This document shows, in pieces, positions 1 to 9,810 of a stretch of DNA of 64,000 bases. Within the stretch, counting starts at the first letter, position 1; the number at the start of each line of letters is the position of its first letter. Made by a program: the position numbers and the translations under genes. Origin of the DNA: Candidatus Aalborgicola lynettensis (GTDB taxonomy: Bacteria > Pseudomonadota > Gammaproteobacteria > Burkholderiales > Burkholderiaceae_C); contig JADJZE010000021.1 of the NCBI GenBank assembly GCA_016719405.1, positions 1-64,000 of the forward strand, given 5' to 3'. The notes beneath the pieces are model-generated. The model did no database searches. It was given only the letters and a program-made list of their open reading frames with translations, and was not told the DNA's origin.

Positions 1-271
1 TGCAGACTGTGGCGGTATTCAAATTGGCCGATGGCGCAATTTGGCAACGGTCAAAGCCCCCATGCGCGCCAGCACACCCAAGGTATCTTTGGTGGGGGTT
101 GGTAGGCGCAGCACAGCGCCAGTGGGTCAACCCGCTGCCGGTGCGCCACCGTCGGCAGCTACGCCCAAGCCGGCACTCGCCAAACCACCCGTGTTAGCCG
201 CTACCGCACCCAAGACCCAGCCCAAACCCGCGCCAGCCGGTGGCGATGAAGAGTGGAAACGTTTTGATTGA
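1..271 (+). pseudogene. Methyl-accepting chemotaxis protein, C-terminal end (frame-disrupted, partial)
   Basis: Only the 3' end of a chemoreceptor gene lies in the window. Bases 3–32 encode QTVAVFKLAD, typical of the end of the MCP signalling helix. The Ala/Pro-rich linker and final EEWKRFD then continue in another frame (about 41–271). The ending resembles the tryptophan-containing pentapeptide (WEEF/WETF type) that tethers CheR and CheB to receptors; the intact receptor at 5.5–7.3 kb ends in DWETF. The break falls near 36–57, which contains short T and C runs, so a sequencing indel is as likely as a true mutation. Confidence 0.6.
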
Positions 272-1295
272 ATGGGCTGATTATTGGCGCCAAGCGCTGG
301 TGCAGCCACCGTCGGCTTGCTGTAAGGTAGCAAAGCCCGGTCGTGCAGGCGGCTTTTGCGGCCCTGCCAGAACGCCCAGCGTCATGGCGCACGCGGTACC
401 GCACGCTGGCGTAAAACTCGGTCACCACGGTGTCTTGCGAGGCCAAGTCGGCAGGTGTGAGGGCCACATAATTTTCTTGCTGTGTCGCCTTGGCATTGCC
501 TGCCCCTGGGCAGTGTGCGGCATTTGCAAAATGGACCTGCGCAGCTCTGGCGCGTGGCTGCGCAGGCGCGGGTGCACCCCGCAAAACCCATGGGAGTAAG
601 CCCTTGGGCGCGCAGTAACACGCGACGTTTTGCGCCAACTCCGGCGGCAGCGAGGCCACGGTAGAGGCCGACGCGACCGCCGCCACAGCCTCCCCTTTGA
701 GCATGCGGGCAATGGCGTTGCGCTGATTACCTGCGAGCGTCAAGTTCAGGTCTTTGGCAGGATTGAGGCCCGCATCGCGCAAGGCGCGCAAGGCGATCAG
801 CACATGCAGCGCCAAAAAGTCCGCCACCATGACGCGCTGGCCACGCAAATCGCTAACCGCATGCTCGGCCGTGGTGTCTTTGTTGACCACCACCAGCGGC
901 TCCAACGCTGCAGTGGCGCGCGCCAAAGGTTCAAACCTTCTTCTTTGCAAAATTCGCAGCACATGGGGCGATGCTCCCACAATGTCAAAGTTGCCTTTGC
1001 GTGCACGTTCCAAAACTGGTCAAAGTCGGTGGCAGAGGCCAGGCGACAGGGGCGCTGCAAGGTTTGCTCGAAACTGCGCGCCAAAGGTTCGTACAAGCGC
1101 ACGAGTTGCTGTACCGGCGGGTAGCACCATGCCAAACTGCAACGCACCGCTAGCCAAGGGCTGCGCCGCCTCGGTTTGCGCCAACACGGCCTGCACCCCT
1201 GCCACAGTGCCCGCCAGGGCGAAGACGCCCCGCACCAGTGCGGCACGGCGTGGAAAAGATCGCGCAGTGGCGCTTGCGCACAGGTTTTGCTTCAT
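201..1295 (-). pseudogene. PhnD-like phosphate/phosphonate-type periplasmic binding protein, frameshifted
   Basis: The start ATG at 1295 overlaps the stop of the upstream histidine kinase (ATGA), so the two form an operon. The N-terminus carries a basic stretch and hydrophobic segment (RRAALVRGVFALAG) like an export signal. The body moves through at least three reading segments: FGMV near 1140, then YPPVQQLVRLYEPLA, then ARKGNFDIVGASPHVL from about 1010. Joined, they read like a PhnD-type extracellular solute-binding protein of the kind paired with sensor kinases in Comamonadaceae. The 3' end is uncertain; the last open frame runs to 201 and converges on the chemoreceptor tail. Family assignment is from motif memory only. 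Confidence 0.55.
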
Positions 1296-3267
1296 GGTGA
1301 CTCCGGCTGGTTCAAGGGTATATCGCTGCCACCACCCGCATCAGCCGACATCGATGCCTCGAACTGCGGTGCGACCAAAGGGATGAGCAGGGTAAAAGTG
1401 GTGCCGACACCGGGTTCGCTGTCGACCCGAATCGTGCCACCCAATTTCTTGGTAACCAGGGTGCGCACAATCGAGAGGCCCAATCCCGAGCCCCCTTGCC
1501 CAAGGCGAGTGGTAAAGAAAGGTTCAAACACGCGCTGCACCACATCAGCCGGCATGCCCACACCGTCATCGCGCAGCACGATCTCAGCGCTTTCACGGAC
1601 GCGCCGCGCCTCAATGCGCAGCCTTCCCTGGCTATGGCTGCCAAAGGCATGGGACTGGGCATTCTGGATCAGATTGGTGAGCACTTGGTCCAATGGGCCG
1701 GGAAAACTGTCAAAAACCAGACCGGGTTCCACATCGGTTTCCAGCGACCACCGACACTCCTTCAGGGTGTGCTTGAGGGTGAGCAACAAATCGTCCACCA
1801 AACCCGCCAACTCAAAAAGAGCGGCGCTGTTCAGACACATCGTCCACCGCCACGCGTTTGAAGCTGGTAATGAGTGCGGCGGCTTTCTCGGCGGACTTGA
1901 GCACCAGGTCTGCCATTTCTTGTGCCGTGGTAAGTGAGTGTTGCATGGAGGAGCGCGATACCGCGCCGCTTGCGACCATCTTGGAGGTATGGGCCATCAG
2001 ATCACGCAGCGACGAAGCACACGTTACCGCCACACCGATGGGTGTGTTGAGCTCGTGCGATATACCGCCACCATGGAACCCAACGACGCAAGTTTTGTGC
2101 CTCGACCAACTCAACCTGGAGCAATTGCAGCCTGGCCAGTGCGTCCTGCAGATGTTGGGTGCGCTGGGCAACTTTGCGCTCCAGCTCCATTTGCGAGTGG
2201 CGGGCGCGCTCTTGCGCCAGCACATGGTCGGTCACATCGGTCAGCGAAGTCACAGCACCATAGAGAGCGTCTTGCCCCGGCTGTGACAGCGGGGTGGCAT
2301 TGGCAGACAGCCAGCGCTCAGTACCATCGGGCAGTGCCAGTTTCATGATCTGGCGTACCACCATGGCACGCTGGGCCAGTGCGCGGTGGTTGGGGAGGTC
2401 GTCGCGGGTGACTTCAGCTCCATTGGGGTGCACCATTTTCCAGCCCGCCGGTGGGGCCGATTGGCGCTGCATTTGGGTGCGGTCCAGCCCCAACAACTGG
2501 GTGGCTGCGTCATTGCATTCGAGCAGGTTACCCGCAGCATCGTGGAACAAAACGCCCTCGCTCAACGACTCCACCACGCGCTGCAATCGCGACTGCGCCT
2601 CCAGCACAGCCTCCATGCGCAGCGCAATGGCTGCGCCCATGAGCGAAAACGCCTTGGCCACGTCGGCAATTTCATCGGTGCCAGCAGTATCAACCTGTGT
2701 TTGCCATTGCCCCTGCGCCACGGCCTGCGCCGCATCGCGCAGCACAACCAGGCGGCGCGTAATGCGCGAGGCAATGAGCACCTGTGTAATGGCCCCCACC
2801 GCCAGCAACGCCACGATCACAGCAACCAAACGTGCCAGGGCCTTCTTGCTGGCCAAATCAAAAGCCCCGTGGTCTATTCCAAAACGCGCACGGCCGTAGG
2901 TGTGTTCCGCCAAAACCAGGGGTATTTCATGCACCGACACGCTGCTTAAGCTGGGGGAGCCCGCTTCTGCCAAACGGATGCCCTGTTCATCCTGCACCGA
3001 CACCCAGGCCAGATTGCTGCGTTGCACCAGATCGGTAGCCAGCTCTTGCAGCGCGCCCACATCTGCAACCGCCACCAATGGAGTCAGCGCGCTGGACAGC
3101 AGGGCCTGGTTGATGCTGACGGCCCGTTGGGTCTCTTGGTCGGAAGCAGATTGCAGAACGAAATCGACAGCCAACAACATGCTCGCGCCGGCGACGGCAA
3201 ACACCGCCAAACCCGACAGAATGATTTTTAGGCGCAGTGACGAAACGGATAGGAATTTCAACCGCAT
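1292..3267 (-). pseudogene. HAMP–PAS sensor histidine kinase, frameshifted
   Basis: Start ATG at 3267 (MRLKFLSV). Order: TM segment, periplasmic region, second TM, HAMP, PAS (about residues 225–345), coiled coil, HisKA with ISHELNTPIG around 2060, and a HATPase with N box NLIQNAQSHAF, G1 DDGVGMP and G2 GGSGLGLSIV. The frame changes near 2085, where restoring single G residues gives LASLGSMVAGISHELNT, and near 1830, where removing one T from a T5 run gives RRSFELAG. All domains are conserved across the breaks, so homopolymer sequencing errors are likely. It overlaps the downstream binding-protein gene by ATGA, suggesting a ligand-sensing pair. No response regulator is adjacent. Confidence 0.7.
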
Positions 3268-3481
3268 GCGGCAAAGTATGGCACGGGCAATCGGTAAAAC
3301 AATCGCTGCGGTATTGCGAACTCGCAGACGGCGCAGCCGCCCAATAGCGCGAATAGGCAAACCGCTGGGTTAACACGGTTTCATTCCAGCACCCGCCAGA
3401 GCTTCTGACCATTTGAGATTGCCTCGCTGCGCGCCTGGCCATGCATCGGTCAGGGGGCAGCTCGTTCTCAGGTACGGTTTT

Positions 3482-3889
3482 TCACGTTAAGGGCGTGGTC
3501 GCCCCGGGATTTTTGGATGGCTTGGCAAAATAGTGCACGCCGGGCAGGCCCTGGTAGTCCACATCCTGCGTCCAGAACGTGGCCTTGTGCTCCAGCGCCA
3601 GGCTGTACATCATGGCATCGGCCATGGCCAGGCGGTGGTGCGCGGCGGTGTCAGCCGCGGCCACGGCACGCCGGTCGGTGATGTCCAGCACACGGCCTAG
3701 GCGCATCACGTTCAGGCAGGCATCGACCGCTTCCGGTGGCACCTTGCGACTGAGCACTTTGTGGACTTCAAACAGGGCGATTACGGGCACCAGCAAGATG
3801 GCGCGCTGCTCAACCACAGGTTTGAACAAGGGGCCGTTTGGCCCCGCCAGAAAAAACTCAATCCAGCCAGAAGAGTCAACCAGGTTCAT
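3482..3889 (-). CDS. PIN-domain toxin, VapC-like
   Basis: This 135-residue protein starts MNLVDSSGWIEFF, the first Asp and hydrophobic strand of a PIN ribonuclease. Further acidic residues follow in the order expected for the family (E in FEVHKVL, D in MADAMMYSLA and D in TQDVDYQ). VapC toxins cleave specific RNAs in a metal-dependent way. The gene overlaps the upstream AbrB-type antitoxin by 4 bases (ATGA), so the two are translationally coupled. Length and motifs indicate an intact toxin; the RNA target cannot be predicted. Confidence 0.85.
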   Translation of the reverse strand: MNLVDSSGWIEFFLAGPNGPLFKPVVEQRAILLVPVIALFEVHKVLSRKVPPEAVDACLNVMRLGRVLDITDRRAVAAADTAAHHRLAMADAMMYSLALEHKATFWTQDVDYQGLPGVHYFAKPSKNPGATTPLT

Positions 3890-4116
3890 TCAAACTCCCG
3901 ATCTGGCTCTTTCTCAATCTCCAGGTCGGCCATATCCAGGTTGTAAGGTTTCAGCAAACCGTAATACGCGCTCATGGGCAGCTCGGGCTTGATCACCAGT
4001 TCCATACCCCGCAACTCAAACTGAATGTGCGAGCCCGGCCCAATGCCCAACTTGGCCCGCATGGCAGCAGGCAAGGTGACCTGCCCTTTACTGGAAACAA
4101 TGGCTTCGGATTGCAT
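3886..4116 (-). CDS. AbrB/SpoVT-family antitoxin, VapB-like
   Basis: This 76-residue protein starts at ATG 4116 (MQSEAIVSSKGQVTLP), the canonical AbrB swapped-hairpin DNA-binding fold. An acidic C-terminal tail (DLEIEKEPDREFE) is suited to binding the basic face of the toxin. An upstream in-frame start at 4149 exists, but the family normally begins just before the SSKGQ motif. It overlaps the downstream PIN toxin by 4 bases. Antitoxins of this type usually repress their own promoter, here likely in the 4117–4228 gap shared with the divergent tgt gene. Confidence 0.85.
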   Translation of the reverse strand: MQSEAIVSSKGQVTLPAAMRAKLGIGPGSHIQFELRGMELVIKPELPMSAYYGLLKPYNLDMADLEIEKEPDREFE

Positions 4117-4228
4117 GGTGACTCCTTTACACAGCAAAAAGTAAAGCAAAGTCTATCGTAAAGCATCTGAATTTTCCACTCCATTTCTCATGCGCAGGGT
4201 CACACGGACTTTGCCAGACAATACCCGC

Positions 4229-5419
4229 ATGCTGCAATTCAACCTCCTCTCCACCGACCCCGCTACCGGCACCTACCAAGGCAGCCACGCCCGCCGTGGC
4301 ACCCTCACCCTCAACCACGGCGTGGTGCAAACCCCCATCTTCATGCCGGTGGGCACCTACGGCACGGTCAAAGGCGTGATGCCGCGCAGCCTGGAGGACA
4401 TGGGCGCGCAGATCATTTTGGGCAACACGTTTCATTTGTGGATGCGCCCCGGCCTGGACGTGATGGCCAGCTTTGGCGGTCTGCACGCGTTTGAGAAGTG
4501 GGACAAGCCCATCCTCACCGACTCGGGCGGCTTTCAGGTCTGGAGCCTGGGCGAGATGCGCAAGATCAGCGAAGAAGGCGTCAAATTTGCCAGCCCCGTG
4601 AATGGCGACAAGCTGTTTTTAACGCCCGAGATCAGCATGCAGATTCAGACCGTGCTGAACAGCGACATCGTCATGCAGTTCGACGAATGCACGCCGTATG
4701 ACACCAAGGGCCACATCACCACCGAACGCGAGGCGCGCAGCTCCATGGAACTCAGTCTGCGCTGGGCCAAGCGCTGCCAGGCCGAATTCGCCAGGCTGGA
4801 GAACCCCAACGCCCTGTTCGGCATTGTGCAGGGCGGCATGTTTGAGAACCTGCGCCAGGAGTCACTCGACCAACTGGTGGAGATGGATTTCCCCGGTTAT
4901 GCCGTGGGCGGCGTGAGCGTGGGCGAACCCAAGGACGAAATGCAACGCATCATGGCGCACACGCCCCACCGCCTGCCCGCCCACAAGCCGCGCTACCTGA
5001 TGGGCGTAGGCACGCCAGAAGACCTGGTGCAGGGCGTGGCCGAGGGTGTGGACATGTTCGACTGCGTGATGCCCACCCGCAACGCGCGCAACGGCACCCT
5101 GTTTACCCGCTATGGCGACCTGAAGATTCGCAACGCCCGCCACAAAACCGACCACCAACCGCTGGACAGCAGTTGCACCTGTTATGCCTGCGCGGGAACG
5201 TCGGGGGTTTCGTGGGATCAGGGCGGGCGCGCAGGCTTCTCACGGGCCTACCTGCACCACCTGGACCGCTGCGGCGAAATGCTGGGCCCCATGCTGGCCA
5301 CCGTGCACAACCTGCACTACTACCTGAACCTGATGCGCGAGGTGCGCGCGGCTCTGGACGCGGGCACGTTTGGCGCATTCCGGGCGCAGTTCAAGGCCGA
5401 CCGCGCGCGCGGTGTTTGA
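4229..5419 (+). CDS. tgt: Queuine tRNA-ribosyltransferase (tRNA-guanine transglycosylase)
   Basis: This enzyme replaces guanine at the wobble position of GUN-anticodon tRNAs with preQ1 in queuosine synthesis. The 396-residue product from ATG 4229 (MLQFNLLSTDP) matches the bacterial family length. Visible motifs are TDSGGFQ near residue 94 with the general acid Asp, DMFDCVMPTRNARNG near 280 with the nucleophilic Asp, and the zinc site CTCYAC followed by a downstream His. An upstream in-frame start (4190) is less likely because homologues begin at the LQF region. It is divergent from the vapB-like gene and no queA lies beside it. Confidence 0.97.
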   Translation: MLQFNLLSTDPATGTYQGSHARRGTLTLNHGVVQTPIFMPVGTYGTVKGVMPRSLEDMGAQIILGNTFHLWMRPGLDVMASFGGLHAFEKWDKPILTDSGGFQVWSLGEMRKISEEGVKFASPVNGDKLFLTPEISMQIQTVLNSDIVMQFDECTPYDTKGHITTEREARSSMELSLRWAKRCQAEFARLENPNALFGIVQGGMFENLRQESLDQLVEMDFPGYAVGGVSVGEPKDEMQRIMAHTPHRLPAHKPRYLMGVGTPEDLVQGVAEGVDMFDCVMPTRNARNGTLFTRYGDLKIRNARHKTDHQPLDSSCTCYACAGTSGVSWDQGGRAGFSRAYLHHLDRCGEMLGPMLATVHNLHYYLNLMREVRAALDAGTFGAFRAQFKADRARGV

Positions 5420-5421
5420 CA

Positions 5422-5478
5422 TAGGCCAAATTGCCCATTTGCGCACGCCTGACGCAGAAACATTGCTATCAATTACGC
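5422..5478 (-). repeat. Dispersed palindromic repeat, copy 1 (degenerate)
   Basis: Directly after the tgt stop, the sequence carries the GCCAAAT edge, the TTTGCGCACGCCTGACG core and the GCTATCAA end of the family. The second arm of the core is partly lost. Confidence 0.5.
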
Positions 5479-5512
5479 AGCAAATGACAAGGCTAATGTG
5501 GAACAGGAAGCC

Positions 5513-7339
5513 TCAAAAGGTCTCCCAATCCCCATCGGCCGATGCGGCCTGCGTCGCGGCCCGGGAAGCGGTTGCCGGTGCCGCCTTGGCTGGTGCAGCT
5601 GCAATGGCCGGACGGCGCGGCGCGGCGGCGCCCCCCGCGGCCGGTTTACCCACTGCAGATTTTCCCGGTGCAGGGCGCGGCAGCGCGCGTGGAGCACCTG
5701 CGGCCAAGGCGGGTTTACGCACGGCAGCCGGGTCATGTGAAGCCAGTGTGGCGTGGGCGCCGGTATCGATTTTGAAGGTGGACACCACCTGCACCAGTTC
5801 CTGCGCCTGCGACTTCAGGCTCGACGCCGCTGCCGCCATTTCCTCCACCAAGGCCGCGTTTTGCTGCGTAGCCTGGTCCATGTGGCGCACCGCCTCACCC
5901 ACCTGATTGACGCCTGCCGACTGCTCACCCGATGCGGCGCTGATTTCACCCATGATGTCGGTCACGCGCCGGATGCTGCTGACCACTTCGGTCATCGTCG
6001 CACCGGCCTGATCGACCAGGGTGGTGCCGTGTTCCACTTTTTCCACGCTGGTGGAAATCAGGTTTTTGATTTCTTTGGCGGCTTCGGCAGAGCGCCCAGC
6101 CAGCGAACGCACCTCCGACGCCACCACGGCAAAACCCCGGCCCTGCTCTCCCGCACGGGCGGCTTCCACCGCGGCGTTGAGCGCCAGAATGTTGGTCTGA
6201 AAGGCAATACCGTCGATGACGGAGATGATGTCGGCAATTTTGCGGCTGCTCTCGTTGATGCCTTTCATGGTCTCCACCACCTGGCCCACCACTTCGCCCC
6301 CTTGCACCGCCACGCTGGAGGCCGTCATGGCCAGCTGGTTGGCTTGGCGTGCGGCGTCGGCATTTTGGGTGACGGTAGAACCCAGCTCGCTCATGGAGGC
6401 GCTGGTTTGCTCCAGCGCCGCCGCCTGCTGCTCGGTGCGGTTGGAAAGGTCGTTATTGCCCTGTGCAATCTCGGCGCTGGCCGTGGCCACCCCTTCCGAG
6501 CCGTGGCGCACATTCGCCACCAGCACCGACAGGCGATGGCGCATGGCCTCCAGATGCCCCAGCAATTGCCCCAGTTCATCGCTGCCGTGTGTGGGGACAG
6601 AACGGGTCAAATCCCCCTGGGCAATGCTCTGCGCCAAATCGACCGCCTGTTGCACGGGCACACTCACACTGCGCGGCAACACCCAGATCATGAAGCCGCC
6701 AAAAACCACCATCAGCACCATGGCCCCAATCGTGACGATTTCGGTCTGCTGGACAATCTGGTTGGTTTTAACGGCGGCGGCCGACGTGCCTTCCAGATTG
6801 AATTTGAGTATTTTTTCCATGCCGGTATAGGCGGCGCGAAAATCCTTGGGTCCTGTGGTGGAAAAACCCTGACGCACGGCGTCGAGCTGATCGGCCGCAC
6901 CCGCGGCGTCGTTCACCCCTTTTGCCGCAGCGTCCGCCGCCTTGAAGTAGGCATCGCGCTGTTCCGAATAGTCTTTGTACAGGGCTTTTTCAATCGGCCC
7001 GTTGGGGTCATCGGGCAGATAGGTTTCCAGCGTTTTGGCATACACCGCGGTTGCACGGGCCAATTCGGCCTGAATGTCTTGCAGCTTCTTGTCGAATGCC
7101 GCTGCCTCCGAGGTATCGCGCCCCGCCACCCGGTCGTTCACCAACAGGTAGTGGTCGGCCAGAAAACCTTTCATGTGCCCCAGGTTTTCAATGGCCGGAA
7201 TCCACGAGTTGGCCACCTCCCCGGACTCGTATTTGGCGCTGATGTTGCGGTAGATGGAGAACCCCGCATTCAGCACCGCAAACAGCAGTATCAAACCCAA
7301 ACCCAGCGCAATGCGCGCCTTGATGCTCATGTTCTTCAT
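5513..7339 (-). CDS. Methyl-accepting chemotaxis protein (four-helix-bundle sensor)
   Basis: This 608-residue chemoreceptor starts at ATG 7339 (MKNMSIKARI). It has TM1 at about residues 7–29, a periplasmic helical domain of about 160 residues resembling 4HB sensors, TM2 (IGAMVLMVVFGGFMIWVL), a HAMP domain and a long cytoplasmic coiled coil. The hairpin tip, with IDGIAFQTNILALNAAVEAAR and EQGRGFAVVA, is the conserved CheA/CheW contact. An Ala/Pro-rich linker leads to the C-terminal pentapeptide DWETF, a CheR/CheB tether. The ligand is unknown. No che genes are adjacent, so it acts with a distant signalling cluster. Confidence 0.93.
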   Translation of the reverse strand: MKNMSIKARIALGLGLILLFAVLNAGFSIYRNISAKYESGEVANSWIPAIENLGHMKGFLADHYLLVNDRVAGRDTSEAAAFDKKLQDIQAELARATAVYAKTLETYLPDDPNGPIEKALYKDYSEQRDAYFKAADAAAKGVNDAAGAADQLDAVRQGFSTTGPKDFRAAYTGMEKILKFNLEGTSAAAVKTNQIVQQTEIVTIGAMVLMVVFGGFMIWVLPRSVSVPVQQAVDLAQSIAQGDLTRSVPTHGSDELGQLLGHLEAMRHRLSVLVANVRHGSEGVATASAEIAQGNNDLSNRTEQQAAALEQTSASMSELGSTVTQNADAARQANQLAMTASSVAVQGGEVVGQVVETMKGINESSRKIADIISVIDGIAFQTNILALNAAVEAARAGEQGRGFAVVASEVRSLAGRSAEAAKEIKNLISTSVEKVEHGTTLVDQAGATMTEVVSSIRRVTDIMGEISAASGEQSAGVNQVGEAVRHMDQATQQNAALVEEMAAAASSLKSQAQELVQVVSTFKIDTGAHATLASHDPAAVRKPALAAGAPRALPRPAPGKSAVGKPAAGGAAAPRRPAIAAAPAKAAPATASRAATQAASADGDWETF

Positions 7340-7417
7340 ACGCTCTCCAGTGGTGTTGACCGTCGAGCGCACACTGTACCAGCACCTAAGGCAGCGGCGG
7401 ATTCAGGCGTCAATCGT

Positions 7418-9628
7418 TCAGGTACCGATCTTGCCGCCGTCGTTTTTGGTGATGACGATGGTGGCCGAGCGCGGACGTTTGCCAGCGCCATAACCCGCGC
7501 TGCTGGGCCACTGGCTGGTGTACTTGCTGGGGTCGGCAATGTCGGCCATGGCCGTGGTCTCACCGGGGTGCTGGATGTTGATGAACACGGCCTTGCCGTC
7601 CGGTGTTTCACACAGGCCGGTAATCTCGCAGGCCTTGGGGCCAACCAGAAAACGCTTGAGTGTTTCGTCGGTGGGCGCTTTGCCCACATAGGTGTCCACC
7701 GCCAGCGTGCTGCCGTCGGTCCTGGTGTAGCTCAGCGTCTTTTTGGCGCCGTCGCCCACCTTGCCAGGCAGGGCAGCGAGCATCATGCAGTTGGTGACAT
7801 CGGTGTAGGCACCGTCATCGGTCTGGATCCACATGATGCCGGTGGCGGGGCTGAACACCAGGCCATCGGGGCTGGAGAAGTCCTGGTCGGCGGTCAGATT
7901 GGACAGGTTGACCTTGCTGCCGTCGGCGTCGCTCTGCGCACCCAGGGCGTACAGGTCCCAGGTGAACGTGGTGGCCGCTGCGCCAGCAGAGCCCTCTTTG
8001 ACACGGATGATGTGCCCGTTGGGGTTGCCTTCCTGCTTGCTGGTGCCCTTCATGTCGGTGTAGGCACGGGGGTTGGCACTGTCGGGGGCCAGTTGGCTGC
8101 TGCCCGTGGGGTTGACGCGGCGGTTGCTGTTATTGGTCAGCGCGAAATACACTTCGCCATTGGCCGGGTTGACCGAACACCACTCGGGGCGGTCCATCTT
8201 GGTGGCACCCACGGCATCGGCGGCCAGGCGGGAGTTCACACTCACGTCGGCCTGGTCGGCAAAGGCGTAGCCGGTGTAGCCCGCCACCGTCGGGTTGCTG
8301 AAACTCAGCTCCAGCCACTGGCCACTGCCATCGCTGTTGAATTTGGCCACATACAGCTTGCCGCTGTCGAGGTACTTGTCGCCGGTGGCCATCACGTCGG
8401 TGCTGTTGGCGTCGGCTGCGTCCCAGTTGGCGGCGCTTACAAATTTGTAGATGTATTCGTTGCGCGAATCGTCACCCATGTAAACCGCCAGGGGCTTGCC
8501 CGCCACCGGCAGGCTGAACGCACCGCTCTCGTGGGCGTAGCGACCCAGTGCCGTGCGCTTTTTGGCGCTGCGGGTTTTGTTGTAGGGGTCCATCTCGACG
8601 ATGTAGCCCATGGTATTGAGCTCATTGCGGTAGTCGTCGCTGCCGTCGGCACTGGTGCCGGTTTTGCTGATGTCCCAGCGTGCGTATTTGTCCTCGGTGC
8701 CACCGGTCTCCCAGCCGTGGCGCGAAGCGGCGCCCTGGCTGCGGCCATAGCGCTTGAGAGAGGTCACGCTCTTGTCGGCGCGGGCGGTATCGTCCGTGGC
8801 GCTGCGGGTGAAATAACCGGCCCAGTTTTCTTCACCGGTCACAAAGCTGCCCCAGGGGGTTTTGCCGGTGCCGCAGTTGTTGATGGTGCCGCGTGTTGTG
8901 GTACCTGCGGTGGCATATTTGGTGACCATCAAGGCATTGCCGCGCGCCGGGCCGGCGATTTCGATGTCGCTCAAAGCCGTCAGGCGGAAATTGAACGCCG
9001 AGCCCTGCACCGTGGCCCATTTGCTGCCAGTCTTCCTGACCTCGACCACCGACACACCGTGGATGGCGGTTTCCTTGTCCACTTCGGACGCCGGACGGGG
9101 CAGCGTGGAGGTGCCGCCATTGGTGTGCAGAAAGTGGGAGCTGAGTTTTTCGTCGGTGGTGGCCTCGTGGTTGACGGCCAGCAGGCCACGGTCCACGGCG
9201 CTGCGCGAGGCCTTGCCATCGGCGTCCAGACCAAACCACTCCATACCGTCGTGGTGGTCGCCGGCGCGGTTTTCAAAATCGGTGTCGCTGCCGTCGTTTT
9301 TGTAGGCGGTGGTGCCAGCAGTCAGCGGGTCACCCAGTGCGTAAATCACACTGGCCGTGTAGCCGGCAGGCACGGTCACGGTGTCGGCCAGGCTCTTGGA
9401 AACGGCGGCAAACCCGAGCAGGACGGCCGTGGTGGTGGTGGTCACTCCCGTGCCAGAGCCGCCACACGCCGACAGGCCCACGCCCCCCAGCATCGCCGCG
9501 CCCACGGCGCCCACGCCACCGCGCAGCACGCTGCGCCGGGCCAGGCGAACTTGCAACACTGCGTCGAAACTGGGGTTGGTGCTGGTGTTGGAGTTTTCGT
9601 CGTTGAAATCTATGCGGTCGGTTTTCAT
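7418..9628 (-). CDS. phoX: PhoX-family alkaline phosphatase (Tat-exported)
   Basis: This 736-residue protein starts at ATG 9628. A twin-arginine signal (ARRSVLRGG, then a hydrophobic stretch ending LSAC near residue 70) indicates folded export and possibly lipidation. Family hallmarks are HDGMEWFG, VTGEENWAGYF, the ETGGTEDKYARWD region, YMGDDSRNEYIYKFV, RPEWCSVNP and a C-terminal NIQHPGE. PhoX enzymes are calcium- and iron-dependent phosphomonoesterases that release phosphate from organic esters in the periplasm. A Pho-box candidate lies about 65 bases upstream, consistent with induction on phosphate starvation. Confidence 0.9.
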   Translation of the reverse strand: MKTDRIDFNDENSNTSTNPSFDAVLQVRLARRSVLRGGVGAVGAAMLGGVGLSACGGSGTGVTTTTTAVLLGFAAVSKSLADTVTVPAGYTASVIYALGDPLTAGTTAYKNDGSDTDFENRAGDHHDGMEWFGLDADGKASRSAVDRGLLAVNHEATTDEKLSSHFLHTNGGTSTLPRPASEVDKETAIHGVSVVEVRKTGSKWATVQGSAFNFRLTALSDIEIAGPARGNALMVTKYATAGTTTRGTINNCGTGKTPWGSFVTGEENWAGYFTRSATDDTARADKSVTSLKRYGRSQGAASRHGWETGGTEDKYARWDISKTGTSADGSDDYRNELNTMGYIVEMDPYNKTRSAKKRTALGRYAHESGAFSLPVAGKPLAVYMGDDSRNEYIYKFVSAANWDAADANSTDVMATGDKYLDSGKLYVAKFNSDGSGQWLELSFSNPTVAGYTGYAFADQADVSVNSRLAADAVGATKMDRPEWCSVNPANGEVYFALTNNSNRRVNPTGSSQLAPDSANPRAYTDMKGTSKQEGNPNGHIIRVKEGSAGAAATTFTWDLYALGAQSDADGSKVNLSNLTADQDFSSPDGLVFSPATGIMWIQTDDGAYTDVTNCMMLAALPGKVGDGAKKTLSYTRTDGSTLAVDTYVGKAPTDETLKRFLVGPKACEITGLCETPDGKAVFINIQHPGETTAMADIADPSKYTSQWPSSAGYGAGKRPRSATIVITKNDGGKIGT

Positions 9629-9693
9629 GGTCTGATCCTTGGGGGTGCTTGCTGCCAAGCGGTTATGCGAACCCATGACCATAAGAAAACGAC

Positions 9694-9711
9694 ATGACAG
9701 TGGCATGAACA
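9694..9711 (-). promoter_or_regulatory. Candidate Pho box upstream of phoX
   Basis: On the minus strand this reads TGTTCAT-GCCA-CTGTCAT: one perfect CTGTCAT heptamer and one diverged heptamer separated by 4 bases, the spacing of PhoB binding sites. It lies about 65 bases before the phoX start. Confidence 0.5.
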
Positions 9712-9757
9712 ATTGATGAAGAATGGGTGACAGCCGGACCCTGCCCACCTTCTGGGT

Positions 9758-9803
9758 GCTATTCAATCAATAGCTGGTTGCGCTTGCCAGACGTGCGCAA
9801 AGG
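9758..9803 (+). repeat. Dispersed palindromic repeat, copy 2
   Basis: GCTATTCAATCAATAGC is followed by TTGCGCTTGCCAGACGTGCGCAA, i.e. the short hairpin and the main palindrome of the family. It lies between the phoX start and the end of the GGDEF-EAL gene. Confidence 0.8.
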
Positions 9804-9810
9804 GCTGTTT

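Noticed and set aside
5753..9697. A 1314-codon open frame on the plus strand
   Set aside because: It lies opposite the chemoreceptor and phoX, both with clear family motifs; composition is Gly/His/Val-rich as expected for an antisense shadow in high-GC DNA.
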